Source: Monocercomonoides exilis (Eukaryota > Preaxostyla > Oxymonadida > Polymastigidae). From it: a stretch of 64,000 nt of DNA. A program made the position numbers and the translations under genes. Within the stretch, counting starts at the first letter, position 1; each line of letters begins with the position of its first letter. The stretch is from contig LSRY02000009.1 in the NCBI GenBank assembly GCA_001643675.2, positions 236,001 to 300,000 of the forward strand, in the 5' to 3' direction. The notes beneath the pieces are model-generated. The model did not search any database. It saw only the letters and a program-made list of their open reading frames with translations, and had not been told where the DNA came from. This document shows, piece by piece, positions 14,010 to 25,234 of this stretch.

Positions 14010-14010
14010 T
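13867..14010. repeat. GAAAAN hexanucleotide minisatellite
   Basis: Twenty-four tandem 6-bp units: one GAAAAT, five GAAAAG, two GAAAAT, fifteen GAAAAC, then GAAAAT. Variant units sit in blocks, which is the pattern left by replication slippage. The array lies about 220 bp from the stop codon of the 14234-15967 gene. Confidence 0.95.
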
Positions 14011-14161
14011 GAAATAACAAACCAATTAAACGAGAAAATAAATCACAACTTTCAAAAAAAAAAAATAGAAGCATTTTTAAGCTTAATAGTAAAAAATATG
14101 AAGAGAGAAGAAGAAGAAGAAGGAAAAAAATGAAGTGTCTGAAATTTAAACTTTAAAAAAA

Positions 14162-14185
14162 AAGAGAGAGAGAGAGAGAGAAAGA
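14162..14185. repeat. (AG)n microsatellite
   Basis: About ten AG units just beyond the 3' end of the 14234-15967 gene. Confidence 0.85.
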
Positions 14186-14233
14186 AAGAATGAAAGAGAG
14201 ATTAGTTTCATAACAAAAGCAATAAAGAGCCTC

Positions 14234-15967
14234 TCAAGAAAAGCTTTTGAGTTCGAATTGGGAAAAATCATCATTATCATCGGAAGAAGAAGAAGAAGAC
14301 AAAATATGATTGACAGCTTCTTCGATTAGCTCACTGCTTATTCCTTCCTTTTTCTCTTTTGGCTCAAATTGTTCTGTTGAATCATACATGCCATGTGTTG
14401 TACTGTACAGTTGCTGCCTTGATTTTCCCCTTTTTTCACTTTCTTCTTTGTATTCATTTTTGTATTTGTTCTTGAATTCATCTTTGATTTCTCTTCCTCC
14501 TTCATTTTCTCTCTCTTCTCTCTCTCCTCCTTCTTCTTCTCTTTCTTCTTCTTCTTCTTCTTCTTCTCCTTCAGGTCCATCGACTCCCTCCTCATCAAAA
14601 ACCCTCTTCTTCTTTTTGAATATCCTCCTCTTCCTCTTAACTGCAACAAAAACAACACAAAATACCCCAGCTGCAATCAAAGTGAATGCAACCACAACAA
14701 TAATCCACCAAGGAACACCCTTCGCTCCTTTATTTCTGTCTTTTCCTTCATCTTCCTCCTCTTCTTTAGGCCCATCTTTCTTCGGTTTATCTTTCTTCCC
14801 TTTCAAATACTTCTCATACACATCAGCTGGTTCGGATACTTCATCTGTTGCTCCCACAATCCATCCAACTGTTGAATTGTCATAATCATTCGCAAATTCA
14901 AATGCATCTTCTTGTTTGCAGAACTCATCTAAATCAGGTGCAACGATGAACAGAGAAGTTGATTTTGAACCAGCTGTATTTGAGCTATCAATATCCAAAT
15001 TGCCTGTTGAAGGAAGTTGAAGATTCGATGTTGCCTTTGGCATCTCAATGAATATTGCCCCTGCTTTCCCCTTTGGTGCTGTGCATGACTTGAATGTGCA
15101 TTTGCTTTTTCTTCCAACCGCAACTGTTGACTCTTTCGAACTCAAAGAAATCTCCATGCCAGCCACTTTTCCATTCTCTGAATTCACTCCATTCATGCTC
15201 AGCCCTTCAATGCTAACTGCTGAATGCGTGCTTCCTCCATTCTCAATGGTAATCGCTGCTCCATTTTGAACATTCGCGTTGCTGATCTCCACTCCATTCA
15301 ACGAAGCTGAACTCACACTGCTGAAAGAAAATGGCGATGAAGAAAACGAAACTGTGTTGCCGTTGTCTGTGCATGTTACAGTGCTCATTGAAACTTTCCC
15401 TCCAATAACACTTACAAGATTGCCAACAATAGAACCATCTTCATCAACATTTAAATTCACATTATCTGGTAATTGCGAACCAACTCTGACAAATAGGCAA
15501 TTGCTGATCGTGAGCGACGCCAACATTTCATTTCCGGAAATTAAAGAAGTCCATTTTATTCCTGATGTGGGAAAGTTGAATGCCAAATACTTAATATCCA
15601 CTTTTTTTTCACATGTGAATAGAGCAGACGATGCGCTAACATTGCAATCAATTGCCACTTCTGTATTTCCCTCTCCAGTTCCATTAACTCCTTCAATCGT
15701 TATTCCTTTGTTCTTGTTGAAGGTTATCGCTTCTGCAGTCAATGGGATAGTATCTTTAACAACTTTAATGGTGTACTCCATTTCATCTCTTAACAAACCG
15801 TATGCACTTTTCAATGATTTTTTTTCCTGGCCGATTGCCAAACCATTGAATGTTTCGTTCCCGCCTTGCTTCACGTAAACGGTTGAAGAAATAATTTGTT
15901 CATCTTGAGAGAAAATCGATATCACAATTTGGAAAAGAATTAATCCCCAAGACATTCTTAATTTCAC
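14234..15967 (-). CDS. Small Pmp-like beta-helix membrane protein
   Basis: A single exon encodes 577 residues. A hydrophobic signal peptide (SWGLILFQIVISIFS) is followed by a beta-helix-like ectodomain of about 370 residues. It starts with a strand resembling the module entry of the giant receptors (VYVKQGGNETFNG) and carries N-glycosylation sequons. One membrane helix lies near residues 418-440 (WWIIVVVAFTLIAAGVF...), followed by KRKRR and an acidic tail of about 135 residues with EEEEEEE and SSSSSSDDNDD runs. It has about one module where the giant proteins have four or five. No enzyme domain is visible. Probable surface protein; ligand unknown. Confidence 0.8.
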   Translation of the reverse strand: MKLRMSWGLILFQIVISIFSQDEQIISSTVYVKQGGNETFNGLAIGQEKKSLKSAYGLLRDEMEYTIKVVKDTIPLTAEAITFNKNKGITIEGVNGTGEGNTEVAIDCNVSASSALFTCEKKVDIKYLAFNFPTSGIKWTSLISGNEMLASLTISNCLFVRVGSQLPDNVNLNVDEDGSIVGNLVSVIGGKVSMSTVTCTDNGNTVSFSSSPFSFSSVSSASLNGVEISNANVQNGAAITIENGGSTHSAVSIEGLSMNGVNSENGKVAGMEISLSSKESTVAVGRKSKCTFKSCTAPKGKAGAIFIEMPKATSNLQLPSTGNLDIDSSNTAGSKSTSLFIVAPDLDEFCKQEDAFEFANDYDNSTVGWIVGATDEVSEPADVYEKYLKGKKDKPKKDGPKEEEEDEGKDRNKGAKGVPWWIIVVVAFTLIAAGVFCVVFVAVKRKRRIFKKKKRVFDEEGVDGPEGEEEEEEEEREEEGGEREERENEGGREIKDEFKNKYKNEYKEESEKRGKSRQQLYSTTHGMYDSTEQFEPKEKKEGISSELIEEAVNHILSSSSSSDDNDDFSQFELKSFS

Positions 15968-17719
15968 TTTTAAATCAATTTTCTGATCAATATTTATATA
16001 ACTTTAAAATTTATCACAAAAATTTTCAATTAACATCTAAACATGAGAAAATGAAAAAATAGAACACTGATCAGTTAGAAAATATAAAGATTTTTTGTAA
16101 ATTCAAATAAAAAAAAAAAAATAAATAAAAATAAAAATAATAAATAAAATAATAAATATAAAATAAATACAAAATTTTAATTTTAAAAAAGAAATAATTC
16201 CAAAAAATGTAAGAAGATGATAATGATATTTGATGTTCTTTCTAAGATTTTGATTTCGCATCATTCCTTTCTTTCACCTCTTCTTATATCTTTTCCCCTC
16301 CTAGAGGAACCATCATCTGTGAATACTTTGCATTATCTTTTGTCTCGTTTTTCGCTTCTGCTTCTTTTTCATCTCATTTCATTTTCATCTTCAACAAATC
16401 CTATTTGCTGGAGCTCCTGCTTTTCATCTCTTCCAGACCTCCGCCCATTCTGCCAATATCGAACGCACTCTCAATATACAGCAGACTTCTTACAAAGCAG
16501 TTCACTTTCTCCACTTTCTCCTCTTTCTCCTCTTTATCCACTAATTCCTGTTTCGCATGACGAATGTGCTTTACAAACTGAATTTATTCGCCCTCTTAAT
16601 ATTCCGTCTATTGTGACCAAGACATATATTGCTTCAAACAGTATCTTCTTCTTCCTCTCCGCCTTTTCCAGTTTTGCTTCAAAAATAAAAAAAAAAAAAA
16701 AAAAAAACATTCACTCTGTATTCAACCTCAAACGGAACAAACCTTCTACGTTTCTCTTCTCGTCTCTTCGTTACCTACTTTCTTTGTGATGCTGAGAGAA
16801 AACTCATTGAAGAGAACAGCAACCGTTCCATATAATGTCAAGAGCATTTGTATGAAAGCAGCAGAAGCACGAAGTTGACGAAGGGGATTATTATTGATGA
16901 ATGCGCAGCAGATACGTTTCATTCAAAAAAGAATCAGAATGAATATCATCAAATTTTGATGATGAAACGTGCAGCGAAATTGGATTGCCACAATTTACAG
17001 TTAAACGAGAAAGAAATACATTACATTATTTTATGTGATATTTTCCATTTTGGTTTGAAGAAAATTTGTGGAATGGCAATAAACGAAGTGATTTTTGAAG
17101 AAAAGAAAACAAGTTATTGAGCGCTAGCTTCACGAAATATGACATTCCAGATGAATTTTCTGTGGTTTTTCCATTCATTTCATTTTGCATTTCTGACGTC
17201 TCTGCAAATTTTCTTATGTTTTTTCTCTTTCGATTTGGAGTTCTGATATGTCATCTATCTGTAACTTTCAATTCAATTCCTTTTGAATGCAGTGCTGATC
17301 ACCTCCTTCTTCGCGTAGACTGGAAATACACGAGAAAACAGCAAAAGAAACAGCATACTTGCCAGCTCAGTCACGTCAGCCTCTGTTCCTTCACACATCA
17401 AATATCATCCGTTGTTTCTTTTCCGTGGCCAATGTGTCCTGCATCAAGAAGTTATTTTCAACGAAGTGCTAAAGATTATTCATTGAAGATAGAATGAAAC
17501 TGGAGTTGTTCAAAAGTCCGAAGCTCTTTTTGGGGAGATGGCTGTAGTTGATCATTGATCCCATCGTCAGCTTCAGACGCCCTTAGGATGAAAGATAATT
17601 TGCGTACGGCATAGATACAAAAAGAAAATCAGAAGAAAAAGATTGCTGTGTGACTAAGATTGTTGTGATGATTGTAAGCATAATGAACAAAAAGAAGAAG
17701 AAGAAGAAGAAGATAATGA
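15968..17719. other. Intergenic, no gene recognised
   Basis: The start is extremely A/T rich (AAATAAAT-type sequence 16100-16200, an A tract near 16689-16706). Open frames at 16217-16789, 16848-17120 and 17117-17497 have no recognisable motif, no paralogue in the window and low-complexity stretches. I do not call them genes, but an unrecognised small gene cannot be excluded. Confidence 0.45.
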
Positions 17720-18459
17720 TCAAGAATTAAAAAATACATATAATAACATTTGCTGTGGAGGTGCATATGAAAACAATGATAGCTTAGACGAAGATGAAGA
17801 AGATGAAGATGAAGATCTTATCGAGATATCATATGTTGGATATATTTTAACAGAAGATATTCCCAACATCACAACCTCGCTCTCTGCTCCAGCAAGCCAA
17901 GCTTTGACGATATAGCCCAAAGACGAGGGTAAAGTGTCTTTAATAAATTCTTTTCATCTTCAATTGCAGTGAAAATATCCAGTCCATTCTCATTGTCTTG
18001 CTCAACAAAGATAAGATTGTTAATTTCAACAACAAGTCTGATTTCTTCCGTTTGGAAAAGATACGGATAGAAATATCTTCACATTATATAGATAAATACA
18101 AAATACAAACATGCTGATATTTCCATTCAAAATTTAAATTGTTGCATTTCGTTGTTCTTCCGATTACCAAAAATAAACAGAATGAACTTCCTCGTTCGCA
18201 ATGTTTTTCCAGTGATTGATGTAAGCATGTGAAATAATACAATAAATTCTGCAGGATAGATTCTTTCGCCAATCTCTCATCTTTCCAATGGATAATCTCG
18301 TTCAAAGAAAACAATTTGATCATTCAATCCATAACAAATAAAGAATAATCGAAAAAGCGTTGTTTTTCTCCATATTCGCTTGGCCAGAATGTCAACAAAA
18401 GAAAAAACAGTGTGAGCACGCATGTTTTATTTGATTGTTTTGAGTTTTTATTTTTCAAC
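17720..18459 (-). pseudogene. Decayed gene relic upstream of A1, duplicated inverted at 38010-38660
   Basis: Read on the minus strand, two frames must be joined near 17910 to follow a protein-like sequence. One stretch (LVVEINNLIFVEQ...GLDIFTAIEDEKNLL) precedes another (MLGISSVKIYPTYDISI) that runs into a poly-Ser run and ends near YAPPQQ. The 21851-22168 minus frame aligns with the second half, with MLRIHSV, ISI, poly-Ser and APPQQ in the same order. The plus-strand copy at 38348-38660 aligns across the whole length and is also frameshifted. Stops and frameshifts in at least two copies suggest decay. The family is unknown and the coding strand is inferred. Confidence 0.45.
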
Positions 18460-18553
18460 TATTTCTTCTATTCGATCATATATGAATTCGATGTGAATGG
18501 CTGAAATATTAATGCTTTCTTGAACAAATTTTTTTTCAAAAAAAAAGAAAATA

Positions 18554-20017
18554 ATGCATGATATGTACATCACAAAAATATTCAACAGTTTGCAATTGTT
18601 ATGCAAGTGAATATTTGTTTATTGCATTTTTTCTTTGTTTTTTATTGAAGAATTGTTTGACGAGCTTGAAGGTTGCAATGAGGAAGATCAGAAACAGAAA
18701 ATCGAAAAAATTAACGGACTTGCGGAGGAAATGGATAAAGAAATGTTTGATTCTGTTTTCATTACAGATCTGTTCGACAAAATTCAAAAAATGATTAAAG
18801 AAAAGAAATTGTCTTTTGAAAATGCATTATTTTTGCTGAAGCGCATTGGAAGGTGCTCATTGGAGAAAGATCTGAGAAGAACTTCTTTTTTTAGTTCTCG
18901 GCTGAAATGCAACTTTGAAAAGATGATTTTTGAAGAGCAGAAAAAAAAAGAAAAGAATGAAAGGCTTCAAATCGGTCTTTGTGAATGTTATCTTTTATTA
19001 AATTACGAATATATGGACCTTCCAGAAAGAGTGACTGAAATATGTGTGCGCTGTCTTTTGAAAGTCGCATTGTCGAAGGAGGAAAGTGAAAAAACTCAAA
19101 AAGAAGTGGAAATGGCGCTGCTGGCTTTGAGTTGCATTGAGTTGTATAATGTATGAATATTTCTATTTCCTTTTTGGTATTTTTTTGATTTTTTTCTAAT
19201 TTCCAAGGGTGTGGAAAATGAGCTGTATTTGAATGAGATCAAAGAAATAATTCAATATCACCAGAAATGCGGAAATCTCACACCTTTTGCCTATCAGTCT
19301 GCTTGGCTGTTTTTGATTTATCGATCTTTTTACGATGAGGATTTGGTAGCGGCCGTTGTTAATGAACTTCATTTTGTGGAAGATGCAAGAAGAGAACTTG
19401 GAGATCTGTCAAAGCGTGTGGATAGGAAGAGAAAAGAAGAAGAAAATGAAAAAAGAAGAAAAGAAACAAAAGAAGAGCTTCTTTTGATTCGATGGCTGCG
19501 AATGTTGGTGGTTTGTTTTTTCGACTGTAATTTGTGGAATGAAGAATCTTCTGTGATTATCGAAAGCATTGCAAGAGTATATGGAGAGGCAAGGGATGAT
19601 AACAGAGAAATTGGTAAGTGGAGCATTTATTTTTTTGAACGTGCAGCAGAACATGGAAATGTGAAAGTTGATACTTTGCTGAGAGGCGGTGCTGTTGATG
19701 CTGTTTTGGAAGAAATTCATCAAACAACGTTCCAAGAAATAAATGCAACTAATTGTTTGAATTTCTTTTTGAATATTTCAAAAAGATTGAAAAAAGAGGA
19801 GGAAGAAGAGGAGGATGAAGAGAAGGATGAATCAAAAAAAGATGAAATGGAAGAAGAGAAAAGAAAAGGGTTGAAAAGAAAAGTGCTTGAAAAGATGGAA
19901 GAAGAAGGATACGAAGATGTCATAATAAGCTTTCATAAAATATTCGATTTTCTTCACAGAAAATATTGGATAAATGTTTTATCATTGAATATTTCAGATT
20001 ATTTTGTGAGTGTTTGA
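18554..20017 (+). CDS. Helical multicopy family protein A1
   Basis: Predicted exons are 18554-18587, 18651-19150 and 19208-20017 (introns 63 and 57 nt, GT-AG, phases 1 and 0), giving 447 residues. The tiny first exon was recognised because the same exon, intron and phase occur upstream of A3. The product is Leu/Lys/Glu rich, helical and cytosolic-looking, without signal peptide or membrane helix. Shared motifs include LFDELEGC, QKQKIEKINGL, a VEMALLAL block before the second intron, YLNEIKEIIQYHQ just after it, and SLNISDYF at the C-terminus. An acidic EEEEEDEEKDE run near the end is variable between copies. I recall this family as abundant in Monocercomonoides, but no function is known to me; an alpha-solenoid fold is a guess. 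Confidence 0.8.
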
Positions 20018-20396
20018 GGAAATGAGATTAGTTACAAATTGTGTCTAGGAAGTTCAATTTTTGATTTCTTTTTCTTTTTTCTTTCTTTCTCTTTTTTCTC
20101 GCTCTCTCTGATTTTATTTTGATTTTGATTTTATTATTTTAATAATTATTATTATTTATTTTTTCGATTCTTATTTAATAAGATGGAGTTGGAATAGATT
20201 GATTTATTCGAATGAAAATAGTTTTTGCAAATTATCAATATTTAATTGGAATAAAAAAATTTTAATTGGAATGAAGACAGTCTTTTCAGAATAATTCTTA
20301 AAAAATTTATTTTCTAATATGTTTCAAGAAAATACATTTTTTTCCAGTAAGTGCATTTGTTAATGAATCAAATATATTTGTTTATAAAAACAAAAC

Positions 20397-20458
<62 letters not shown>

Positions 20459-20689
20459 TTTAGATGAATATTTTTCTAAACTAATTGTTTTGTTTCTTGT
20501 AAATGAATGCTGAAAAATCATGTTATTTATTTGATTGACAACAAAAGCCATCGAAACAGAAATGCAATTAGCGATTAAACATTATTGTTCCTTTCACAAT
20601 GTTTGTTAATTCTTTTTTGTTATTTTTTCTATCCATATTTTTCACATTTTCGATCAAACAGGTCGAAAAAAATTAAAACAATAACAAAT
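20018..20689. other. Intergenic with long poly(A)
   Basis: A/T-rich spacer downstream of A1 with pyrimidine runs at 20060-20110 and a 57-bp A homopolymer (listed separately). No gene seen. Confidence 0.6.
20400..20456. repeat. 57-bp A homopolymer
   Basis: An unbroken run of 57 A on the plus strand. It could be a retroposed poly(A) tail or a slippage product. No retroelement sequence is visible next to it. Confidence 0.9.
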
Positions 20690-21000
20690 CGCAAAATGAA
20701 CTTCATTTGGCTGAAATTGTTCCAGATGCCTGATTACGCATGTTATTCGCCCCTCCACATGAAATTCTATCAGTTGCAGATGTTGTTGTTCCTGTTGTTT
20801 TTGAGTCATTTCATTCACACCAAGAGAAGGGATTCGCATGATCGTCTGCCATCTGCTGTTTCCCCAACTTTTGCAGATTCCTTGCACTTCCATTGGCTGA
20901 AACGTTTCGAGAGCGATTGAGCCCAATGAATAAATTGCTTGAGGAGGAAAATAAAGGAGGAGAAGAAGAAGGCATATTCGACAAAGCAGCGGAGCTTGGG
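20690..21000 (-). pseudogene. Decayed fragment of a Pmp-like receptor gene
   Basis: Two minus-strand frames carry a worn copy of the receptor segment found intact at about 10640-10850. One contains NRSRNVSANGS and KQQMADDHANPFSWC, matching the YRSGNIAISGS and RQQIADNGANSFTWC of the giant receptor. The next frame holds NDSKTTG and SCGGANNMRNQASGTIS, matching NGTKTTG and NGGAIYMYSKTSGTLS. Stops and a frameshift separate them. Only this ~100-residue part is recognisable. Confidence 0.6.
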
Positions 21001-21850
21001 CTGAATGTGCAGAAGGACCTTCGTGTGTGAGTGAAGAGGAGTTCGCGACAAGAGATGAAGGAGTGAGGGGCTTTGGAGGAGTGCCAAAGAACAGATGAGG
21101 CAGACAATTGGGTGTGGAGCAAGAGAGAAAAAGGAGGAGAAGCAAATGTTGAGGAGGCTGTGATGTGTTGAGTGTGCAGCTGGGCAGATGAGAGTGTGCT
21201 GTCGAACAAGAAAAAATGTCTGCTGCTATTCATCTTCATCATTACCTCCTCCTTCTTCTTCTTTTCCACTTCCCCTCCTCCTCCTTTCTGTTGATGTCTG
21301 TGCAAGTCTTGTGTCGAAAGCGTCAATTTGCGATGTGTTAAACTCATCTTTCTCATTTGTTTTCATCTTTGTCTTAGGCTCTTCCTGTTGTCTTCCTTTC
21401 CTTTTCTCAGCTGTGTGCTCAATTTGCTATTAAAATCCACCTTCTTTGCCTCTTCCATTTGAACGCATCCTCCTCTTTCTTTGCTTCTTGACAGTTTCAC
21501 AAAATGAGAGCATGCGTGCGATATTGCTGGCAGCTCCTTCCTCCTTTTCATTTCCATTCACCCCATTCAGCACAGTCTGAGTGCAGAAGCCATATGAAAT
21601 GCTGAAGCAGAGTGGGATGTGCCACTGTGGAAGAGTTGAGCAGTTCAAATGCATATCCAGTGAAGCTGCAGAATGCATTGATGGTGATGACAACGAAGAA
21701 GAGAATAATGAAAAAGGAGGAGGAGAAGAAGAATTTTTATGAAGAAAAAGAAAAAGATTTAGAAGAAGAAAAATAAAAAGAAAAAGAGGAAGATGAACAT
21801 TTTTGGAAGAAGAAAAAGGCGAAGAAAATAATTGACAAGATATTGTGAAT
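21001..21850. other. Less A/T-rich spacer, no gene recognised
   Basis: Overlapping open frames exist on both strands, none with a recognisable motif. The stretch adjoins the receptor fragment and may be more of the same decayed locus, but I could not align it. Purine-rich low complexity (AAGAAGAA) fills 21700-21830. Confidence 0.4.
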
Positions 21851-22168
21851 TTATAATTTTATTTGTTGAGGAGGTGCACATGAAAATAATGATGGCAAAG
21901 AAGAAGACGAAGACGATGCAAAAGGTGATGAAGAAGTTGTTATTGAAATATAAAATGTTGAATGTCTTCTAACTGAATGTATCCTCAGCATCGCAACCTC
22001 ATTTTCTGCTCGTGTGGATAACGCTTCTATGACATAAGGCTGAAGACAATGGTTAAATGACTCAAATCCATTTTGCCTGTCATTTATCTCGGCCACTTGA
22101 ATGAAGTCAAATTGATTGATTTTCTCAAATTTTTGGATTTTCAGCCAAACAATAAAAATTAGTTCCAT
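21851..22168 (-). pseudogene. Relic related to the sequence upstream of A1 (copy near A2)
   Basis: An open frame of 105 codons contains MLRIHSVRRHSTFYISI, a poly-Ser stretch and SCAPPQQ. It aligns with the relic at 17720-17920 (MLGISSVKIYPTYDISI, poly-Ser, SYAPPQQ). It lies about 0.9 kb upstream of A2, so the association of this sequence with the A family was copied too. It is either a fragment or a terminal exon of an uncharacterised gene. No function can be suggested. Confidence 0.4.
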
Positions 22169-23050
22169 TGCTCTTCCCAGCCCATAAAATCAACGCCTTG
22201 TCCTTCTCATCCCAAGAAAGTCGCCTTGTTCTGTTCCAACTTCTGCCAATCTCCTGTTTCGGTTATTTGTTCCAATCACTCCAATCAAAAAATTTTTTAA
22301 TGGCACCCTCTCCATATTCTAAAAAGGACTCTCTTTTCATAGAAACTGATCATTCTTTCTTTCTGTCTTTTGACGTCTTTCAATCCCGTGAATTTCCCTT
22401 CAATTAATATCCGTTTTTCATCGCATTTCCACATATTTCGCTTTGAGTCAACAATAATAGGTGAATATTTTTGAAAATAAAAAAGCAACCAGAATCAAAC
22501 GCATGATATTTATGAGGCAACATTTGACACTCTCCATTGTTATCTGCCCTGAAAAGAAAGGATTGGCCATTTCAATAATTCGTGATATTTCCGGGCTTTG
22601 AAAAGGATTCAGATGGAAATACCTTTTAAAAAGGGGGGGCAATAAAAGAATGAAAACAATAAGTTTCAAACGTTCAATAACTTTTATGTTGTGACTGCTT
22701 GGCCGCTCAAATGTGAAAAAAACTAGGAATCAATAAATCAAAACGAATATATCATCAACACGGAATGTTAATTCACAGGAAATAGTTGTTCTTATTCTAT
22801 TGGTATATTGAACGCACATATCCATTTTTAATAAAGAATATTTTCGTTCAAGGAAAACAATTCGATCAAATTATCCATTATAGCAAAGCGAATTGGAAAT
22901 AAAACGTTGTTTCTCTTCTTAATACTTTGTTGAAGATACTTGCGCATAGAATTATGGTGTGAATTCATAGATTTTTGCGATTATTTTGAGTTTTTATTTT
23001 TCATCTTTTTCATTTATCCAAACATATGCGAATTCAATATAAATGGCTAA
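22169..23050. other. Upstream flank of A2, no gene recognised
   Basis: The part from about 22840 to 23050 resembles the flank of A1 at 18290-18540: ATCTCGTTCAAAGAAAACAA-like sequence, then TTTTGAGTTTTTATTTTTCA, then ATGGCTGAAAT or ATGGCTAAAT. It therefore belongs to the duplicated unit. The rest shows no structure that I can name. Confidence 0.5.
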
Positions 23051-24498
23051 ATGAAATTGTTTTCTGGTTGTAATGCATTTTTGAAAAAGCAGCTGAATCA
23101 CATATCAAAAAGAGTTACAGGTCTGTTATTGTTGTTGCATTTGAATTCATGATTGTCACAATTTTTATCTTTTTTATTGAAGAATTGTTTTCTGAACTGA
23201 AATGTTGCAGAGAAGATGAACAAATGCAGAAAATAGAGGAAATGAATGAATTGATTAATGAAATGAATAGAGATGAATTCAAATCAGTTTTCACAAAAGA
23301 ACTGTTAAACAAAATGGGCAATTTGATTGAAGAAGAGAAAATGACGTGGGGAAATTCCATTTTGCTATTGAAGCATGTTGGATATTGCAAAGAGTTGAAA
23401 AATGTGAGAAGTCTTCATTTTGAAGAATCTTTATTAAACAAAAGATTTAAGATAATGATTGATGCTAAAAACGAGAAAAAAGAAGAAGAAAATGAAAATT
23501 TGCTGATTAATCTTTGCGAATGCTATCTTTTGGTTAACATGGGATTTTCATCGAAAATCATTACTATATGTGTGTCTTGTCTTGTGAAAGTTGCATCAAA
23601 CAAGGGGGAAAACAAAACAATTCAAAAAGAAGTGGAAATGGCTTTGTTAGCTTTGAACAATCTTAAATATCCTGTTTGTACATTTTCACTTTCTTTTTGA
23701 AATATATATATATATATATTTGATTAGGAAATTGAAAGAAAACTATATTTGAATGAACTCATAGAGATTATCCAACATCACCAGGAACATCACAATTTGA
23801 CACGACTAGCCTATCAGTCTGCTTTCCAGTTTTTGGTTAACAGATTACGCAAAGAAGATAAAATGGAAGACTTGATTGTGAATAAGCTGCATTTTATCAA
23901 AGAGGCAATAAATGAACTGGAATATCTGACAAACTATTTGGATGGGAAAGGAAAAGAAGAAGGGAAAGGAGAAAAAGATGAGAAAGAAAAGCTTCTTTTG
24001 ATTCGATGGCTTGTGACAGCTGACGATTATCTTTTGAACTGTCAAATGTGGAATGAAGAAACCGTCGAACTTATTGGCAACGTTGCTCAGATCTTTCAAG
24101 CAGCAAAGAATAATAACAGTGCAATTCGCAGACGGTGCATCTATTTGTTGGAAACAGCAGCGTATAATAGAAAAGTGAACATTGAAGACTTGTTTCAATG
24201 CGGAGCCATTGATCTCATGTTGGAGGAAATTCATCAACAAACATTGAAAATCAAAATATTATTTGTATGCTTGAAATTTTTTACGCATTTTGCAATTCGA
24301 TTGAAAGAAGAATGGAAAGGTCAAAAAATGAAAACGAAAAGAAAAGAGTTTAAAAGGCAAATCTTCGACAAGTTAGAAGAAGAAGGATGCGAAGACATCG
24401 TCACAAGCTTTCATGGAATTTTAATGAATTTTCTAAAATATGAACTTTATTATCAATCATTTTTGCAGAATTTTTCTGATTATTTTTTTTATGCTTGA
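23051..24498 (+). CDS. Helical multicopy family protein A2
   Basis: Predicted exons are 23051-23120, 23183-23673 and 23728-24498 (introns 62 and 54 nt, phases 1 and 0 as in A1), giving 443 residues. The first exon is longer than in A1 and A3 and less certain; an in-frame ATG at 23149 inside the first intron is the alternative. Family motifs are clear: FSELKCC, QMQKIEEMNEL, LLKHVGYCK, LINLCECYLL, VEMALLAL, YLNELIEIIQHHQ, LTRLAYQSA and the terminal NFSDYFFYA. No stop or frameshift interrupts it. A1 and A2 run in the same direction about 3 kb apart. Function unknown. Confidence 0.78.
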
Positions 24499-25185
24499 GA
24501 AAATGAGAGATGTTGAATTTTGTAACTCCCAATTTTTTTTTTAATTTTTTTTTTTTTCTTTTTTCTTCATTTCACAATTCATCTAACATTTTGATTTTTT
24601 CTGATGACTTTTTTCACCTCTCAAAAAGAATCAAAACAAGAAAAAAGAAATTAATAAAATAAATAAATAAATAAATAAATTAACATCTTTTTCCTGCAAC
24701 TCCATTTTCTTCTTTTCTTCATCGATAATTCAATCATTTTCCCAGAGTTGTACTGAATAATAAAGACGAAAACAATTCTTTATTCTTTGGTTTTCCATTC
24801 AAATTTGGAACGATATTTTTTGCTTTGTGAATGCTGTTCCATTCTGAATATTCGAACCAATTTCTCATTTTTTTAATTTTTCTAAACATTTTTGAATGAG
24901 AATGTTTGACTTGTTATGATATGAAAGTGGAAAAAGTTTGGAACAAATCCTTATTTTTTTCATAAAAGCAAGAATTTTGTCCCATTTCGAATCTGGCATA
25001 ATTACTATTTTATTCTTTTGAGAAATTTCACATTTTTTTGAAATACATTCTTCTTTCAGTCCAATTTTTATAATGGAAAAGAATCCGGAGAAAAAATAAA
25101 TAAAATTGTGCAATAATGTTTTCAAAAGAAAATAAACAAACAATAAAATTTTTTCTTAAAGAGCTAATTTTTTACACAGTTGAAA

Positions 25186-25234
<49 letters not shown>

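Larger units (their letters stand above)
11887..14233. other. Intergenic with simple-sequence arrays, no gene recognised
   Basis: Between the giant receptor and the small relative lie 2.3 kb without a convincing gene. Open frames over the TTC and GAAAAC arrays are artefacts of those repeats. The arrays at 13073-13172, 13867-14010 and 14162-14185 are listed separately. The rest is A/T-rich. Confidence 0.6.

Noticed and set aside
13867-14010. CRISPR-like or telomeric array
   Set aside because: Contiguous 6-bp units without spacers, in a eukaryotic genome; GAAAAC is not a known telomere repeat and the array is internal.
13717-14133. Open frames encoding Phe-Val or Glu-Asn repeats
   Set aside because: They are translations of the hexanucleotide minisatellite in all frames.
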